Part shown: one piece after another, positions 1-8,154 of the stretch
How the letters are laid out: every line of letters begins with the position of its first letter
How positions within the stretch are numbered: position 1 is the first letter of the stretch
Assembly: GCA_002314935.1 (NCBI GenBank)
Contig: DCHW01000063.1
Coordinates: 1-61,701 of the forward strand
Direction: 5' to 3'
DNA: 61,701 nt
Origin: Clostridiales bacterium UBA1742
Lineage (GTDB): Bacteria > Bacillota > Clostridia > TANB77 > CAG-508
Made by a program: the position numbers and the translations under genes
The notes under the pieces: model-generated
What the model saw: the letters and a program-made list of their open reading frames with translations, nothing else
What the model was told of the DNA's origin: nothing
Databases searched by the model: none

Positions 1-62
1 TCAGACTGGTGTTTTACAAATTGTAAAAAATCAAATTTTACACTAAAAATATATATTAGTTC
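1..62 (+). repeat. direct repeat inside the LRR gene, copy 1
   Basis: The coding sequence for SDWCFTNC and about a dozen following residues resembles that at 592-653, with substitutions mostly at synonymous or conservative positions. This is internal duplication of an LRR module. Confidence 0.6.
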
Positions 63-729
63 ACAACAAGAAATATCAACAAATACTTATGGAACAAGTT
101 ATGCTACATTAGAATTTTATAGTTCAGATACTGGTGAATTAAGAGAAGAGTTTTTAGGACAAAGATATAAAGGAAATACAGAAATTAATTTTAATGAAAT
201 ACCAAATGCAGATAAAATAACAATGATAAGACAGAGTGCATTTGAAGGATGTACAAATTTAGAGTTGACAAGTTTACCACCAAATTTGAAAACTATAGAA
301 GGTAGTGCTTTTCAGAATTGTACAAATATAAAAATAAATGAAATGCCAGAAACATTAAACAGAATAGGAGAATCAGCTTTTTATAATTGCACATCAATAG
401 AAAATTTAGAATTTTCAAAAAATACAAATATATTTATTGCAGGTTGTGCATTTAAAAACTGTAGTGGATTAAAAAATGTAAATATACCAAATGTTACAAT
501 TAATACAGGGTTAGGAGGATATCAATTTGAATCTTGTACAAATTTAGAAAATATTACATTAGGAAGTGTAGGAAATCCAGTATTAAATATGTCAGACTGG
601 TGTTTTACAAACTGTAACAAATCAAATCTTATTTTAACTGTATATACAACAAATGAAAATATTACAAATTGGACAAATAGAAATTATGGAATAAATAATG
701 GAACAATTAATTATATAAAAACTAATTAA
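1..729 (+). CDS. BspA-like leucine-rich-repeat protein, C-terminal part
   Basis: The frame is open from base 1 with no start, so the gene begins before the window; 242 codons are visible to TAA. The protein is a run of LRR_5/BspA units built on an AFxxCTNL core (SAFEGCTNL, SAFQNCTNI, SAFYNCTSI, CAFKNCSGL), rich in Asn, Thr and Ile. Such proteins are usually secreted or surface-bound adhesins. A block of about 20 residues, SDWCFTNC plus flanks, occurs at the window edge and again near residue 198. The gene ends in a terminator and occupies the place before spoIIIAB where spoIIIAA normally lies. Family assignment is good; ligand unknown. Confidence 0.85.
   Translation, partial: SDWCFTNCKKSNFTLKIYISSQQEISTNTYGTSYATLEFYSSDTGELREEFLGQRYKGNTEINFNEIPNADKITMIRQSAFEGCTNLELTSLPPNLKTIEGSAFQNCTNIKINEMPETLNRIGESAFYNCTSIENLEFSKNTNIFIAGCAFKNCSGLKNVNIPNVTINTGLGGYQFESCTNLENITLGSVGNPVLNMSDWCFTNCNKSNLILTVYTTNENITNWTNRNYGINNGTINYIKTN
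592..653 (+). repeat. direct repeat inside the LRR gene, copy 2
   Basis: Second copy of the SDWCFTNC module described at 1-62. Confidence 0.6.
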
Positions 730-748
730 AAATAATAGTTCTAAAATA

Positions 749-805
749 AAAAAAATAGCATATATATTTAAAGGACAAACTTTAAAATATATATGTTATT
801 TTTTT
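749..805 (+). terminator. rho-independent terminator after the LRR gene
   Basis: A-rich 5' arm (749-771) pairs with a 3' arm (782-799) that runs into a T tract; the loop is about 10 nt. It separates the LRR gene from the spoIIIA operon. Confidence 0.7.
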
Positions 806-818
806 ATGGAGTGATTAT

Positions 819-1328
819 ATGTTAGTTGTGAAAATTTTAATATATTCTTTTATATTTTTATCTTCATCATTAATAGGAATATTAATATCAAAAAAATATG
901 TAAATAGGGTAAATGAATTAATAGAATTTAAAACAGCATTAAATATGTTTAAAACAAAAATGAAATATACATATGAACCAATACCTGATATTTTTTCAGA
1001 AATTTCAAATAGTTTAAATTCAAATATTTCTAATGTATTTAAAACAGCAAGTAAAAAAATGTGTAAACTTTCTGCAGGCACTGCATGGAATGTAGCTTTA
1101 GAATTAGAAGGGTTAAACATAAGTGAAGAGGACAAAAGTGTATTAGGAAATTTAGGTAAACTTCTTGGAAAAACTGATATATCAGGTCAATTAAATCAAA
1201 TAGAACTAACAACAGAATTTTTAGATAATCAAATTAAAAAGGCAGAACAAGAAAGAATAAAAAATGAAAGATTATATAAAACACTAGGAGTAATTATTGG
1301 AATGACTATTGTTATTATACTTATATAA
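819..1328 (+). CDS. spoIIIAB: stage III sporulation protein AB
   Basis: 169 residues, the usual size. It has an N-terminal membrane segment (about residues 3-20), a soluble helical middle and a C-terminal hydrophobic tail (about 153-169). In the family SpoIIIAB sits in the mother-cell membrane around the engulfed forespore as part of the SpoIIIA-SpoIIQ channel (feeding tube), and resembles GspF of type II secretion. ATG follows GGAGTGATTAT. It is the first spoIIIA gene here; no spoIIIAA lies upstream. Identity rests on size, topology and its place immediately before spoIIIAC. Confidence 0.9.
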   Translation: MLVVKILIYSFIFLSSSLIGILISKKYVNRVNELIEFKTALNMFKTKMKYTYEPIPDIFSEISNSLNSNISNVFKTASKKMCKLSAGTAWNVALELEGLNISEEDKSVLGNLGKLLGKTDISGQLNQIELTTEFLDNQIKKAEQERIKNERLYKTLGVIIGMTIVIILI

Positions 1329-1340
1329 AGGAGAACGGAA

Positions 1341-1535
1341 ATGGACATTGATTTATTATTTAAAATAGCTGCTATTGGAATTCTTGTAGCAGTTCTTCAC
1401 CAAGTATTAGTAAGAGCTGGACGAGAAGATCAAGCAATGATGACAACACTAGCTGGTTTAATAATTGTATTAACAATGGTTATAAAGGAAATTAGTACAT
1501 TATTTAATACAGTAAGAACAATGTTTGGATTGTAA
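1341..1535 (+). CDS. spoIIIAC: stage III sporulation protein AC
   Basis: 64 residues with two membrane helices and the charged turn RAGREDQA, diagnostic of SpoIIIAC. It starts 12 nt after spoIIIAB with AAAGGAGAAC as ribosome site. Arg in RAGREDQA is encoded by CGA, showing that CGA is read as Arg in this genome. Confidence 0.95.
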   Translation: MDIDLLFKIAAIGILVAVLHQVLVRAGREDQAMMTTLAGLIIVLTMVIKEISTLFNTVRTMFGL

Positions 1536-1554
1536 TTACGAAAGAAGGTACATA

Positions 1555-1942
1555 TTGGAAATTGTAAAAATTATTGGAGTTCGGAATAATTGCATTAATA
1601 ATAATTATTATATTAAAACAGTACAAGCCAGAATTTAGTGTGTATGTTTCTATAATTGCAGGAATAATAATAATATTTTTAATAATGGACAAGTTATATG
1701 GAATAATAAATTTACTTTTAAATATATCAAATAAAACAGGGACAGGAAGCGAATTTATAGGAATATTACTTAAAATAACTGGAATTGCAATATTAACAGA
1801 ATTTGCTGTAAGTATTTGTAAAGATTCAGGAGAAAATGCAATTGCAAGTAAAATTGATTTAGGAGGAAAGATAATAATTATAAGTATATCAATTCCAATA
1901 ATAACAGCACTATTGGAAATGTTATTAACAATGCTATCATAG
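1555..1942 (+). CDS. spoIIIAD: stage III sporulation protein AD, read through one CGG +1 shift
   Basis: Joined product of 128 residues, close to the family length. It starts at TTG 1555 (ribosome site GAAGG at 1544) and reads MEIVKIIGV; then C1582 must be skipped so that GGA becomes Gly10 and reading continues GIIALIIIIILKQYKPEF, the conserved family N-terminus. Without the shift translation ends after about 28 codons. An internal TTG at 1574 would give a shorter frame, but it has no ribosome site and discards the conserved first helix. Membrane protein with several helices, part of the SpoIIIA-SpoIIQ complex. Confidence 0.88.
1579..1585 (+). other. CGG +1 recoding site 1 (spoIIIAD)
   Basis: Layout GTT-C-GGA. 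C1582 is the first base of an in-frame CGG; omitting it places GGA (Gly10) in frame. Confidence 0.8.
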
Positions 1943-1950
1943 GAGAAAAA

Positions 1951-3093
1951 ATGTTAAAAAGAATATTAGGTATATTTATTTTAATAATTTTAATATTTAG
2001 TACAACAGTATATTCAAACAATGAAATCTTAAATTCACAAATGGAAGCTTTAAATTTAAAATCATTTATTGCAGAAGGAAAAGAATATACAAAAGAGGTT
2101 TTTCCTGAAATTGATTTACAAAAATTATTAAATTCATCGCTTACAGGAGAAATTGATAATAAAGGAATATTTCAAAGTATAATATTTCTTTTTTCTAATG
2201 AATTTTTTTCTACGATAAAAATACTTGGGACAATACTTATAATAATTGTAATACATAGTATATTAAAAACAATTAGTGAAAACCTTTCAAATAATGGAGT
2301 TTCACAAATTGCATATTATATTCAATACATATTAATTGTTACAGTAATAATGACAAATTTTTCTTCAATAATTACATCGGTAAAAGAAAGTATAAATAAT
2401 TTGGTTGGATGTATTAATACATTAGTACCAATATTACTTGCTCTTTTAACGGCAACAGGAAATGTTACTTCAGCTACAATGATAGAGCCAATAATAATTT
2501 TGGTAACAATTTTTATAGGAAATGGTATAACAACAATTATACTTCCGGTGTTATTAATAGCTACAATTATAGGAATAGTTGCAAATTTGTCTGATAAAGT
2601 TCAAATAGGTAAAATGTCTAAATTTTTTAAATCAGGGATAGTCTGGTTTTTGGGAGCTTTTATATCTGTTTTTGTAGCAATAATTTCATTAGAAGGAAAT
2701 TTAACAAGTAGTGTAGATGGACTGGCTGCTAAAGGAATAAAGGCGACTGTTTCTAATGCAGTTCCAGTTGTGGGAAAAGCTTTAGGAGATTCTGTTGATA
2801 CTGTTTTAGGATGTGCATCATTATTAAAAAATTCTATAGGAATTGTAGGTTTAGTTATTATACTTGGAATTGTAATATCTCCAATTATAAAATTAACATT
2901 GCTAACTATAACATATAAATTTGCATCAGCAATATGTGAACCTATTGCTGATAAAAAAATAATTTCTTTGCTTGAGCAAATGGGAGATACATTTAAAGTA
3001 TTGCTTGGAATTATGTTTTTTGTAGCTACAATGTTTATTGTAGGTATTGCTATAACTATAAAAATTTCTAATACAGGTTTAATGTATAGGTAG
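1951..3093 (+). CDS. spoIIIAE: stage III sporulation protein AE
   Basis: 380 residues. An N-terminal signal-like helix (about 5-22) is followed by a short soluble part and a polytopic membrane region from about residue 85 to the end, with helices near 89-110, 124-145, 160-215, 228-248, 296-325 and 350-372. The segment SNAVPVVGKALGDSVDTVLG is typical of SpoIIIAE. The largest membrane component of the SpoIIIA channel. ATG follows AGGAGAAAAA, 8 nt after spoIIIAD. The only CGG triplets inside are out of frame (TCG-GTA, CCG-GTG). Confidence 0.95.
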   Translation: MLKRILGIFILIILIFSTTVYSNNEILNSQMEALNLKSFIAEGKEYTKEVFPEIDLQKLLNSSLTGEIDNKGIFQSIIFLFSNEFFSTIKILGTILIIIVIHSILKTISENLSNNGVSQIAYYIQYILIVTVIMTNFSSIITSVKESINNLVGCINTLVPILLALLTATGNVTSATMIEPIIILVTIFIGNGITTIILPVLLIATIIGIVANLSDKVQIGKMSKFFKSGIVWFLGAFISVFVAIISLEGNLTSSVDGLAAKGIKATVSNAVPVVGKALGDSVDTVLGCASLLKNSIGIVGLVIILGIVISPIIKLTLLTITYKFASAICEPIADKKIISLLEQMGDTFKVLLGIMFFVATMFIVGIAITIKISNTGLMYR

Positions 3094-3657
3094 GTGAGTA
3101 AAATAGTAAAGCAAATAAACTCATGGGCACAAGGGATAGTAATTGCAGTTGTTATAGGAGCTATTATTGAATTAATAATTCCAAATGGAAAAAATAAAAA
3201 ATATATAAAAACTGTAATTGGAATATATATTATATTTGTAATAATGTATCCAATAATAAATAAGTTAACTGGAAAAAGTTTAAATTTAAATAATTTAATA
3301 TTAAAAACCGAAACTACTAATACAATATATAACTTAAATATGAATGAGTATATAAATAATAATTACAAAGAAACAATAAAACAAGAAATAGAAATATATT
3401 TAAATTCTAAAGGATATAAATTAAATTCAATTAATATAGAAATTGAAGATAATCAAGAATATGGAAAAATAAATCAAATTATTTTAAATATAAAAGAAGA
3501 AAATAAAACTTTGGTTAATGAAATAAACACAGTAGTAATAGGAAATACAAGTACTAAAAACAAACAAAACAATTTAAATGAAGAACAAACAAACGAAATA
3601 AAAGCATACATAGCTGAAAAATATTCAATTAATTTACAGCAAATAATAATTAATTAG
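3094..3657 (+). CDS. spoIIIAF: stage III sporulation protein AF
   Basis: 187 residues starting with GTG directly after the TAG of spoIIIAE, so translation is probably coupled. Two N-terminal membrane helices (about 15-33 and 39-56) are followed by a lysine- and asparagine-rich soluble domain. The tail EIKAYIAEKYSINLQQIIIN resembles the ring-building motif domain of the family. Position between AE and AG supports the call. Confidence 0.9.
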   Translation: MSKIVKQINSWAQGIVIAVVIGAIIELIIPNGKNKKYIKTVIGIYIIFVIMYPIINKLTGKSLNLNNLILKTETTNTIYNLNMNEYINNNYKETIKQEIEIYLNSKGYKLNSINIEIEDNQEYGKINQIILNIKEENKTLVNEINTVVIGNTSTKNKQNNLNEEQTNEIKAYIAEKYSINLQQIIIN

Positions 3658-3677
3658 GTTTATGAAAGGAAGTTATT

Positions 3678-4291
3678 ATGTTTAAAGAAAAATTAGAAAA
3701 GTTAAAAAAGAATTTTGAAAAAAAGACAGAAGAAAATAATAAAAAAAGTATAGAAAATCTTGTATTCTTTTTAATTTTATTAATTGTAACAGTAATTGCA
3801 ATAAATACAATTTGGGGACGGAAGTGAAAAAAACAACAATCATGAAACAAATAGTATGTATAAAGAACTTGCAGAAGAAAATAGTAATATAACTGAAAGC
3901 ACTGAATATAATTTAGAAGAAAAGTTAAAAAACATACTCTCAAATATTTCAGGTGTAGGACAGGTTGACATTTTAATTACATATTCAGAAACAAGTGAAA
4001 CAGTACCAATATATAACGAAAATTCTACAACAAGTAATACAGAAGAAACAGATACAAGTGGTGGAAAAAGAACAATTACAGAATCTAATTCAAACAAAGA
4101 AGTAGTAGTGATAGACGAAAATCGGGACTACAAGATTGGTTACAAGTAAAAACATTATGCCCAAAATAGAAGGAGCAATTGTTACTGCTGAAGGAGCAAA
4201 AAATATAAATATAAAAACAGATATAGTAAATGCAGTTTCTGCTGTAACAGGTCTTGCAGAATATAAAGTACAGGTGTTTGAGAAAAAATAA
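3678..4291 (+). CDS. spoIIIAG: stage III sporulation protein AG, read through two CGG +1 shifts
   Basis: Joined product of 203 residues: a helix-rich cytoplasmic start, a membrane helix at about 28-44, then the soluble ring domain. ATG 3678 follows AAAGGAAG. The reading frame changes at C3819 (GGA-C-GGA, Gly48) and at C4123 (AAT-C-GGG, Gly149). Only the doubly shifted frame yields KNIMPKIEGAIVTAEGAKN and VQVFEKK, which are hallmarks of SpoIIIAG. The three separate frames end early: the first stops two codons after CGG. In the family SpoIIIAG forms a large oligomeric ring in the intermembrane channel. Confidence 0.9.
3816..3822 (+). other. CGG +1 recoding site 2 (spoIIIAG, first)
   Basis: Layout GGA-C-GGA. 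Skipping C3819 gives Gly48; the unshifted frame reads CGG AAG TGA. Confidence 0.8.
4120..4126 (+). other. CGG +1 recoding site 3 (spoIIIAG, second)
   Basis: Layout AAT-C-GGG. Skipping C4123 gives Gly149 and opens the conserved PKIEGA segment. Confidence 0.8.
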
Positions 4292-4325
4292 TATTGTATG
4301 GGTAATTTTTGATTGTACACAAAAA

Positions 4326-4351
4326 TGTAGGGGCAATTTTAATCGCCCGAT
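4326..4351 (+). repeat. dispersed palindromic element, copy 1
   Basis: 26 nt with arms GGGCAAT and ATCGCCC around a TTTA loop, lying in the spoIIIAG-spoIIIAH gap. The reverse complement occurs at 56824-56849 with one change. Small intergenic palindromes of this kind are often mobile or RNA-structural; no function can be assigned. Confidence 0.65.
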
Positions 4352-4385
4352 CTCTAAAAATTTTCAAAAAGAAAAGGAGAAAAAA

Positions 4386-5009
4386 ATGAAAATATTTAAA
4401 AGAAATCAATTAATAATTTTGGTAATATCATTAATGTTAATTACGGTTGGGTATTTAAACTTTACATCAAATAATTCAACTAATACATTAGAAACAAGTA
4501 CAATTGTTTCTGATAGAGATGATGTAAGCATAGGAGATGCACAATTGGTTGCTGCAAATATTACAGAATTTGAAAATATTACTAGTGAGAATGAAATTGT
4601 TGAAAATGAAAATTTAACAAAAGAAACCACAGAAACCTCATTACAAGTTACAGAAGAAAATGATGATTATTATTTTGAAAAAGCAAAATTAGAAAGAAGC
4701 TCTATGTATTCAGAATTATTAGAAACTTACCAAGAAATATATAATAACGTTAATTCAAACAATGATCAAAAAGCAGATGCTATAAATAAAATAACATATA
4801 TAAACAATACAAAAAACGCAATAATGATTGCAGAAAATTTAATAATGGCAAAAGATTTTGAAAATGTTATTATATTTGTAAATGATGAAAGTATAAGTGT
4901 AGTTATAAAAATTGAAGAGCTAAAAACAGAGGACGTGGCACAAATACAAAACATAATTTCTAGAGAATTAAATGTAGAGACAGAAAAAATTCATATAAGT
5001 AATAGATAA
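4386..5009 (+). CDS. spoIIIAH: stage III sporulation protein AH
   Basis: 207 residues: short cytoplasmic start, one membrane helix (about 8-24), a Glu/Thr/Asn-rich linker, and a C-terminal YscJ/FliF-like ring domain from about 105. The helix RSSMYSELLETYQEIYNNVN and the end ELNVETEKIHISNR fit the family. In the family SpoIIIAH contacts forespore SpoIIQ across the intermembrane space. I chose ATG 4386 because AAAAGGAG lies just upstream; a longer open frame to 4254 runs through the palindromic element and is not credible. Confidence 0.92.
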   Translation: MKIFKRNQLIILVISLMLITVGYLNFTSNNSTNTLETSTIVSDRDDVSIGDAQLVAANITEFENITSENEIVENENLTKETTETSLQVTEENDDYYFEKAKLERSSMYSELLETYQEIYNNVNSNNDQKADAINKITYINNTKNAIMIAENLIMAKDFENVIIFVNDESISVVIKIEELKTEDVAQIQNIISRELNVETEKIHISNR

Positions 5010-5039
5010 AAAGAAATACATATAAAGTATTTCTTTTTT
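5010..5039 (+). terminator. terminator of the spoIIIA operon
   Basis: Arms AAGAAATAC and GTATTTCTT with an ATATAAA-type loop, followed by a T run. Confidence 0.75.
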
Positions 5040-5110
5040 CATTGACAAGGTAAAAAGTTAAATATATAATAAACTCAATAAAAACACTTAAAAATATGGG
5101 GGAATAGTAA

Positions 5111-7093
5111 ATGCAGTCTTTAAGAAAATACAGAGTAACAGTACTTGTAATAACAGACATATTAATAATTTGTGCTGCTCAATTTATAAGTGGTTTTTTA
5201 ATGTCTAAAAATAATGTTTTATATACAGATTCATACATGAAAACACTTGCAAATACAATAATAGCATCTATAGTTGTGTATGAAGCTGTTTTTGTTATAT
5301 TTAAGACATATATGAATATTACAAGATATGAAAACGGAAAAGATTATATAAGTTATATAATTTTATCTATGTTGTCAGGTGGAATAATATTTTTAACTGC
5401 ATTTTTATTTAGATTACCATTTGTAGAAAGTAAACAAATAATGTTATCTACAATATTAATATCAGTTGCTGTTGTATCATATAGAGTAATAATTAGATTT
5501 ATACTTACAGGAGACGGTACAGGAGTAAAACAAAATACAGGTAAAAATAATTTATTAATAATTGGTGCAGGAGAAGCTGCAAGAGAACTAATTAAAACTG
5601 CAAAAACAAATTTTAAATTAACATATAATATTGTTGGATTAATAGATGATAATCCAAATAAGATTGGTTACTTTATATCTGGAAAACAAATTTTAGGAAG
5701 TAGATTTGATATTCCAAGAATTTGTGAAGAAAAAAATGTAAAAACAATATTCTTTTCAATTGCAAATATTAATAGTATAAATAAAAAACAAATATTAACA
5801 ATATGCCAAGAAACAGGAGCAAAAATAAGAATTTTACCAGGAATGGTAGACATAATAAAAAACAAATCTTTATTAAGCAACTTAAGAGATGTAGAAATTG
5901 AAGATTTACTAGGAAGAGATGCCATAGAACTAGAAAACGAAAATATAGAAGAACTTATAAAAGATAAATGCGTTTTGATAACTGGTGGTGGAGGATCTAT
6001 TGGTTCAGAACTTTGTAGACAAGTTGTAAAACACAATCCTAAAACATTAGTAATATTCGACATATACGAAAATAATTTATACAATATACAAATGGAATTA
6101 AGGCAAAATAATTTTGATCAAAAAACAAATATAGTAGCTGTTGTTGGAAGTGTTAGAGACAAATCAAGATTAGATGAAGTATTTAAAAGATATAAGCCAT
6201 ATATTGTATTTCATGCAGCTGCACATAAACATGTTCCATTAATGGAAGTAAGTCCATTAGAAGCAATAAAAAATAATGTTTTTGGAACATATAATACTGT
6301 TAATATAGCAGATAAATATAACGTAAAAAAATTTATATTAATTTCTACAGATAAAGCAGTAAATCCAACAAATATTATGGGCGCAACAAAAAGAATGTGT
6401 GAAATGATAGTACAAGCCAAAAATAATGTAAGTAAAACAGAATTTGCTGCAGTTAGATTTGGAAATGTTTTAGGAAGTAATGGATCTGTACTTCCACTAT
6501 TTAAAAAACAAATATCAATTGGAGGTCCTGTAACTGTAACACATAAAGAAATAACAAGATTTTTTATGACAATACCAGAAGCAGTTGGATTGGTTTTACA
6601 AGCTGCAAGTTATGCAAAAGGTGGAGAAGTTTTTGTATTAGATATGGGAGAACCTGTTAAAATATATGATTTAGCAGAGAGTTTAATAAAATTATCAGGA
6701 TTAGAACCAAATGTTGATATACAAATAAAAATAACTGGATTAAGACCTGGAGAAAAACTTTATGAAGAATTACTTATGTCAGAGGAAGGTTTAAAACAAA
6801 CTGCACATAATAAAATATTTATAGGGAATCCAGGAAGTATAAAAATAAAAGAACTTAAAGAAAAAATAAAACAATTAAAAGAACTTACACAACACGAATC
6901 TATTAGTAGTGTAGAAATAAAAGAAACAATGAAAAAAATTGTGCCAACATATCACGAACCAGATGAAATGAATATAACTCAAAAAAATTCTAGACAAGAA
7001 ATTCAAAGTAAAATAATAGATACTGCTGTTAAAGTGAAAAAAATAGCAGATTACAATAAAGTTACAAAAGAACAAACTTTAAAAGAAGCGTAA
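5111..7093 (+). CDS. CapD/FlaA1-family nucleoside-diphosphate-sugar dehydratase or epimerase, membrane-bound
   Basis: 660 residues. Four N-terminal membrane helices (about 10-130), a first Rossmann domain starting LLIIGAGEAARELIK (about 150), then an extended SDR domain from about 286 with the NAD(P) loop ITGGGGSIGSE and the TDK and GATKR catalytic-site region near 412-425. This is the architecture of PglF/WbpM-type UDP-GlcNAc 4,6-dehydratases that make diamino or deoxy sugars for glycans. It heads the polysaccharide locus; the ribosome site is GGGGGAA. Substrate inferred from family, not from residues unique to one activity. Confidence 0.9.
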   Translation: MQSLRKYRVTVLVITDILIICAAQFISGFLMSKNNVLYTDSYMKTLANTIIASIVVYEAVFVIFKTYMNITRYENGKDYISYIILSMLSGGIIFLTAFLFRLPFVESKQIMLSTILISVAVVSYRVIIRFILTGDGTGVKQNTGKNNLLIIGAGEAARELIKTAKTNFKLTYNIVGLIDDNPNKIGYFISGKQILGSRFDIPRICEEKNVKTIFFSIANINSINKKQILTICQETGAKIRILPGMVDIIKNKSLLSNLRDVEIEDLLGRDAIELENENIEELIKDKCVLITGGGGSIGSELCRQVVKHNPKTLVIFDIYENNLYNIQMELRQNNFDQKTNIVAVVGSVRDKSRLDEVFKRYKPYIVFHAAAHKHVPLMEVSPLEAIKNNVFGTYNTVNIADKYNVKKFILISTDKAVNPTNIMGATKRMCEMIVQAKNNVSKTEFAAVRFGNVLGSNGSVLPLFKKQISIGGPVTVTHKEITRFFMTIPEAVGLVLQAASYAKGGEVFVLDMGEPVKIYDLAESLIKLSGLEPNVDIQIKITGLRPGEKLYEELLMSEEGLKQTAHNKIFIGNPGSIKIKELKEKIKQLKELTQHESISSVEIKETMKKIVPTYHEPDEMNITQKNSRQEIQSKIIDTAVKVKKIADYNKVTKEQTLKEA

Positions 7094-7102
7094 AGGAATA
7101 AA

Positions 7103-7538
7103 ATGAAAAAGAAAATTTTAATTTTTTTATTAATAATTTGGATGATAACTGTATTTTTCTTTTCAATGGAACAGGCAGAAAGATCAAGCAATACAAGTGG
7201 AAAAGTAATAAAAACAGTATTAAAAGTAACAAATCAACCACAAACAAAAGAAAATGTAGAAAAGTTACAATTTCCTGTTAGAAAATTAGCACACCTTACA
7301 TTGTATACAATTGGTGGAATAATAGCTATTTTATTATTAAACGAATATGATATTTCAATAAGAAAGAAAATATTAATTAGTGAATTAATAATACTTTTAT
7401 ATGCAATATCAGATGAAATACATCAATATTTTATTCCAGGAAGAGGAGCAAAAATAACAGATGTATTAATAGATTCTGTTGGGCGGATTAATTGGAATAT
7501 TAATAATAGGAATGTTTGTAAAGAAAAAAAACAATTAA
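7103..7538 (+). CDS. VanZ-like membrane protein, read through one CGG +1 shift
   Basis: Joined product of 144 residues. Helices lie near 4-20, 58-78 and 91-107, and the last one is completed only after the shift. SDEIHQYFIPGRGAKITDVL is the VanZ signature. At C7484 (GGG-C-GGA) skipping C gives GLIGILIIGMFVKKKNN, the expected VanZ C-terminal helix, and a stop at 7538, leaving room for the next gene's ribosome site. Unshifted, the frame encodes a polar tail and runs 19 nt into the next gene. Role unknown; family members are linked to envelope phenotypes. Confidence 0.82.
7481..7487 (+). other. CGG +1 recoding site 4 (vanZ-like)
   Basis: Layout GGG-C-GGA. Skipping C7484 gives Gly128 and restores the last membrane helix. 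Confidence 0.75.
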
Positions 7539-7554
7539 AAGAAGGAAAAATAAA

Positions 7555-8148
7555 ATGTACAAAAAAATTATAAAAAGAATATTGGACTTTGTTCTATCTT
7601 TAATAGGATTAATAGCTTTATTGCCATTTTTTTTAATATTTGCAATAATCATTAAAATAGAGTCAAGAGGACCAATTTTCTTCAAACAGGAACGAATTGG
7701 AAAAAACAAAAAAATTTTTAAAATATATAAATTTAGAACAATGAGGACAGATACACCAAAAGATATGCCAACTCATATGTTAAAAAATGCTGATGCGTAT
7801 ATAACGAAATTTGGAAAATTTATGAGAAAAACAAGCATAGATGAGTTACCACAGCTAATTAACATATTAAAAGGTGAAATGACAATAATTGGTCCAAGAC
7901 CAGCACTTTGGAATCAAGAAGATTTAATAGAAGAAAGAGATAAATACAATGTTAATAGTGTTAAACCAGGACTAACTGGATGGGCACAAGTAAATGGAAG
8001 AGATGAATTAGAAATACCAATAAAGGCAAAATTTGATGGAGAATATATAAGAAAAATATCATTTGTATTTGATATAAAGATATTCTTAAAAACAATTATA
8101 AAAGTATTTAAACATGATGGAATTGTAGAAGGAACAAAAGAGGTGTAA
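7555..8148 (+). CDS. initiating sugar transferase (PglC/WcaJ-type phosphoglycosyl transferase)
   Basis: 197 residues. One N-terminal hydrophobic (re-entrant) helix at about 12-35, then the conserved core KIYKFRTMRTD, SIDELPQLINILKGEMTIIG, GPRPA and KPGLTGWAQVNGRDE. These monotopic enzymes move a phospho-sugar from a UDP-sugar to undecaprenyl phosphate, the first membrane step of glycan assembly. Short single-domain form as in PglC. Good ribosome site AGAAGGA. Confidence 0.93.
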   Translation: MYKKIIKRILDFVLSLIGLIALLPFFLIFAIIIKIESRGPIFFKQERIGKNKKIFKIYKFRTMRTDTPKDMPTHMLKNADAYITKFGKFMRKTSIDELPQLINILKGEMTIIGPRPALWNQEDLIEERDKYNVNSVKPGLTGWAQVNGRDELEIPIKAKFDGEYIRKISFVFDIKIFLKTIIKVFKHDGIVEGTKEV

Positions 8149-8154
8149 AAATTA

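Noticed and set aside
815..1135. Minus-strand frame opposite spoIIIAB
   Set aside because: Antisense shadow of a recognised gene with no ribosome site.
4085..4409. Overlapping minus-strand frames opposite the end of spoIIIAG
   Set aside because: Low-complexity Phe/Ser shadows; the plus strand holds the conserved SpoIIIAG C-terminus.
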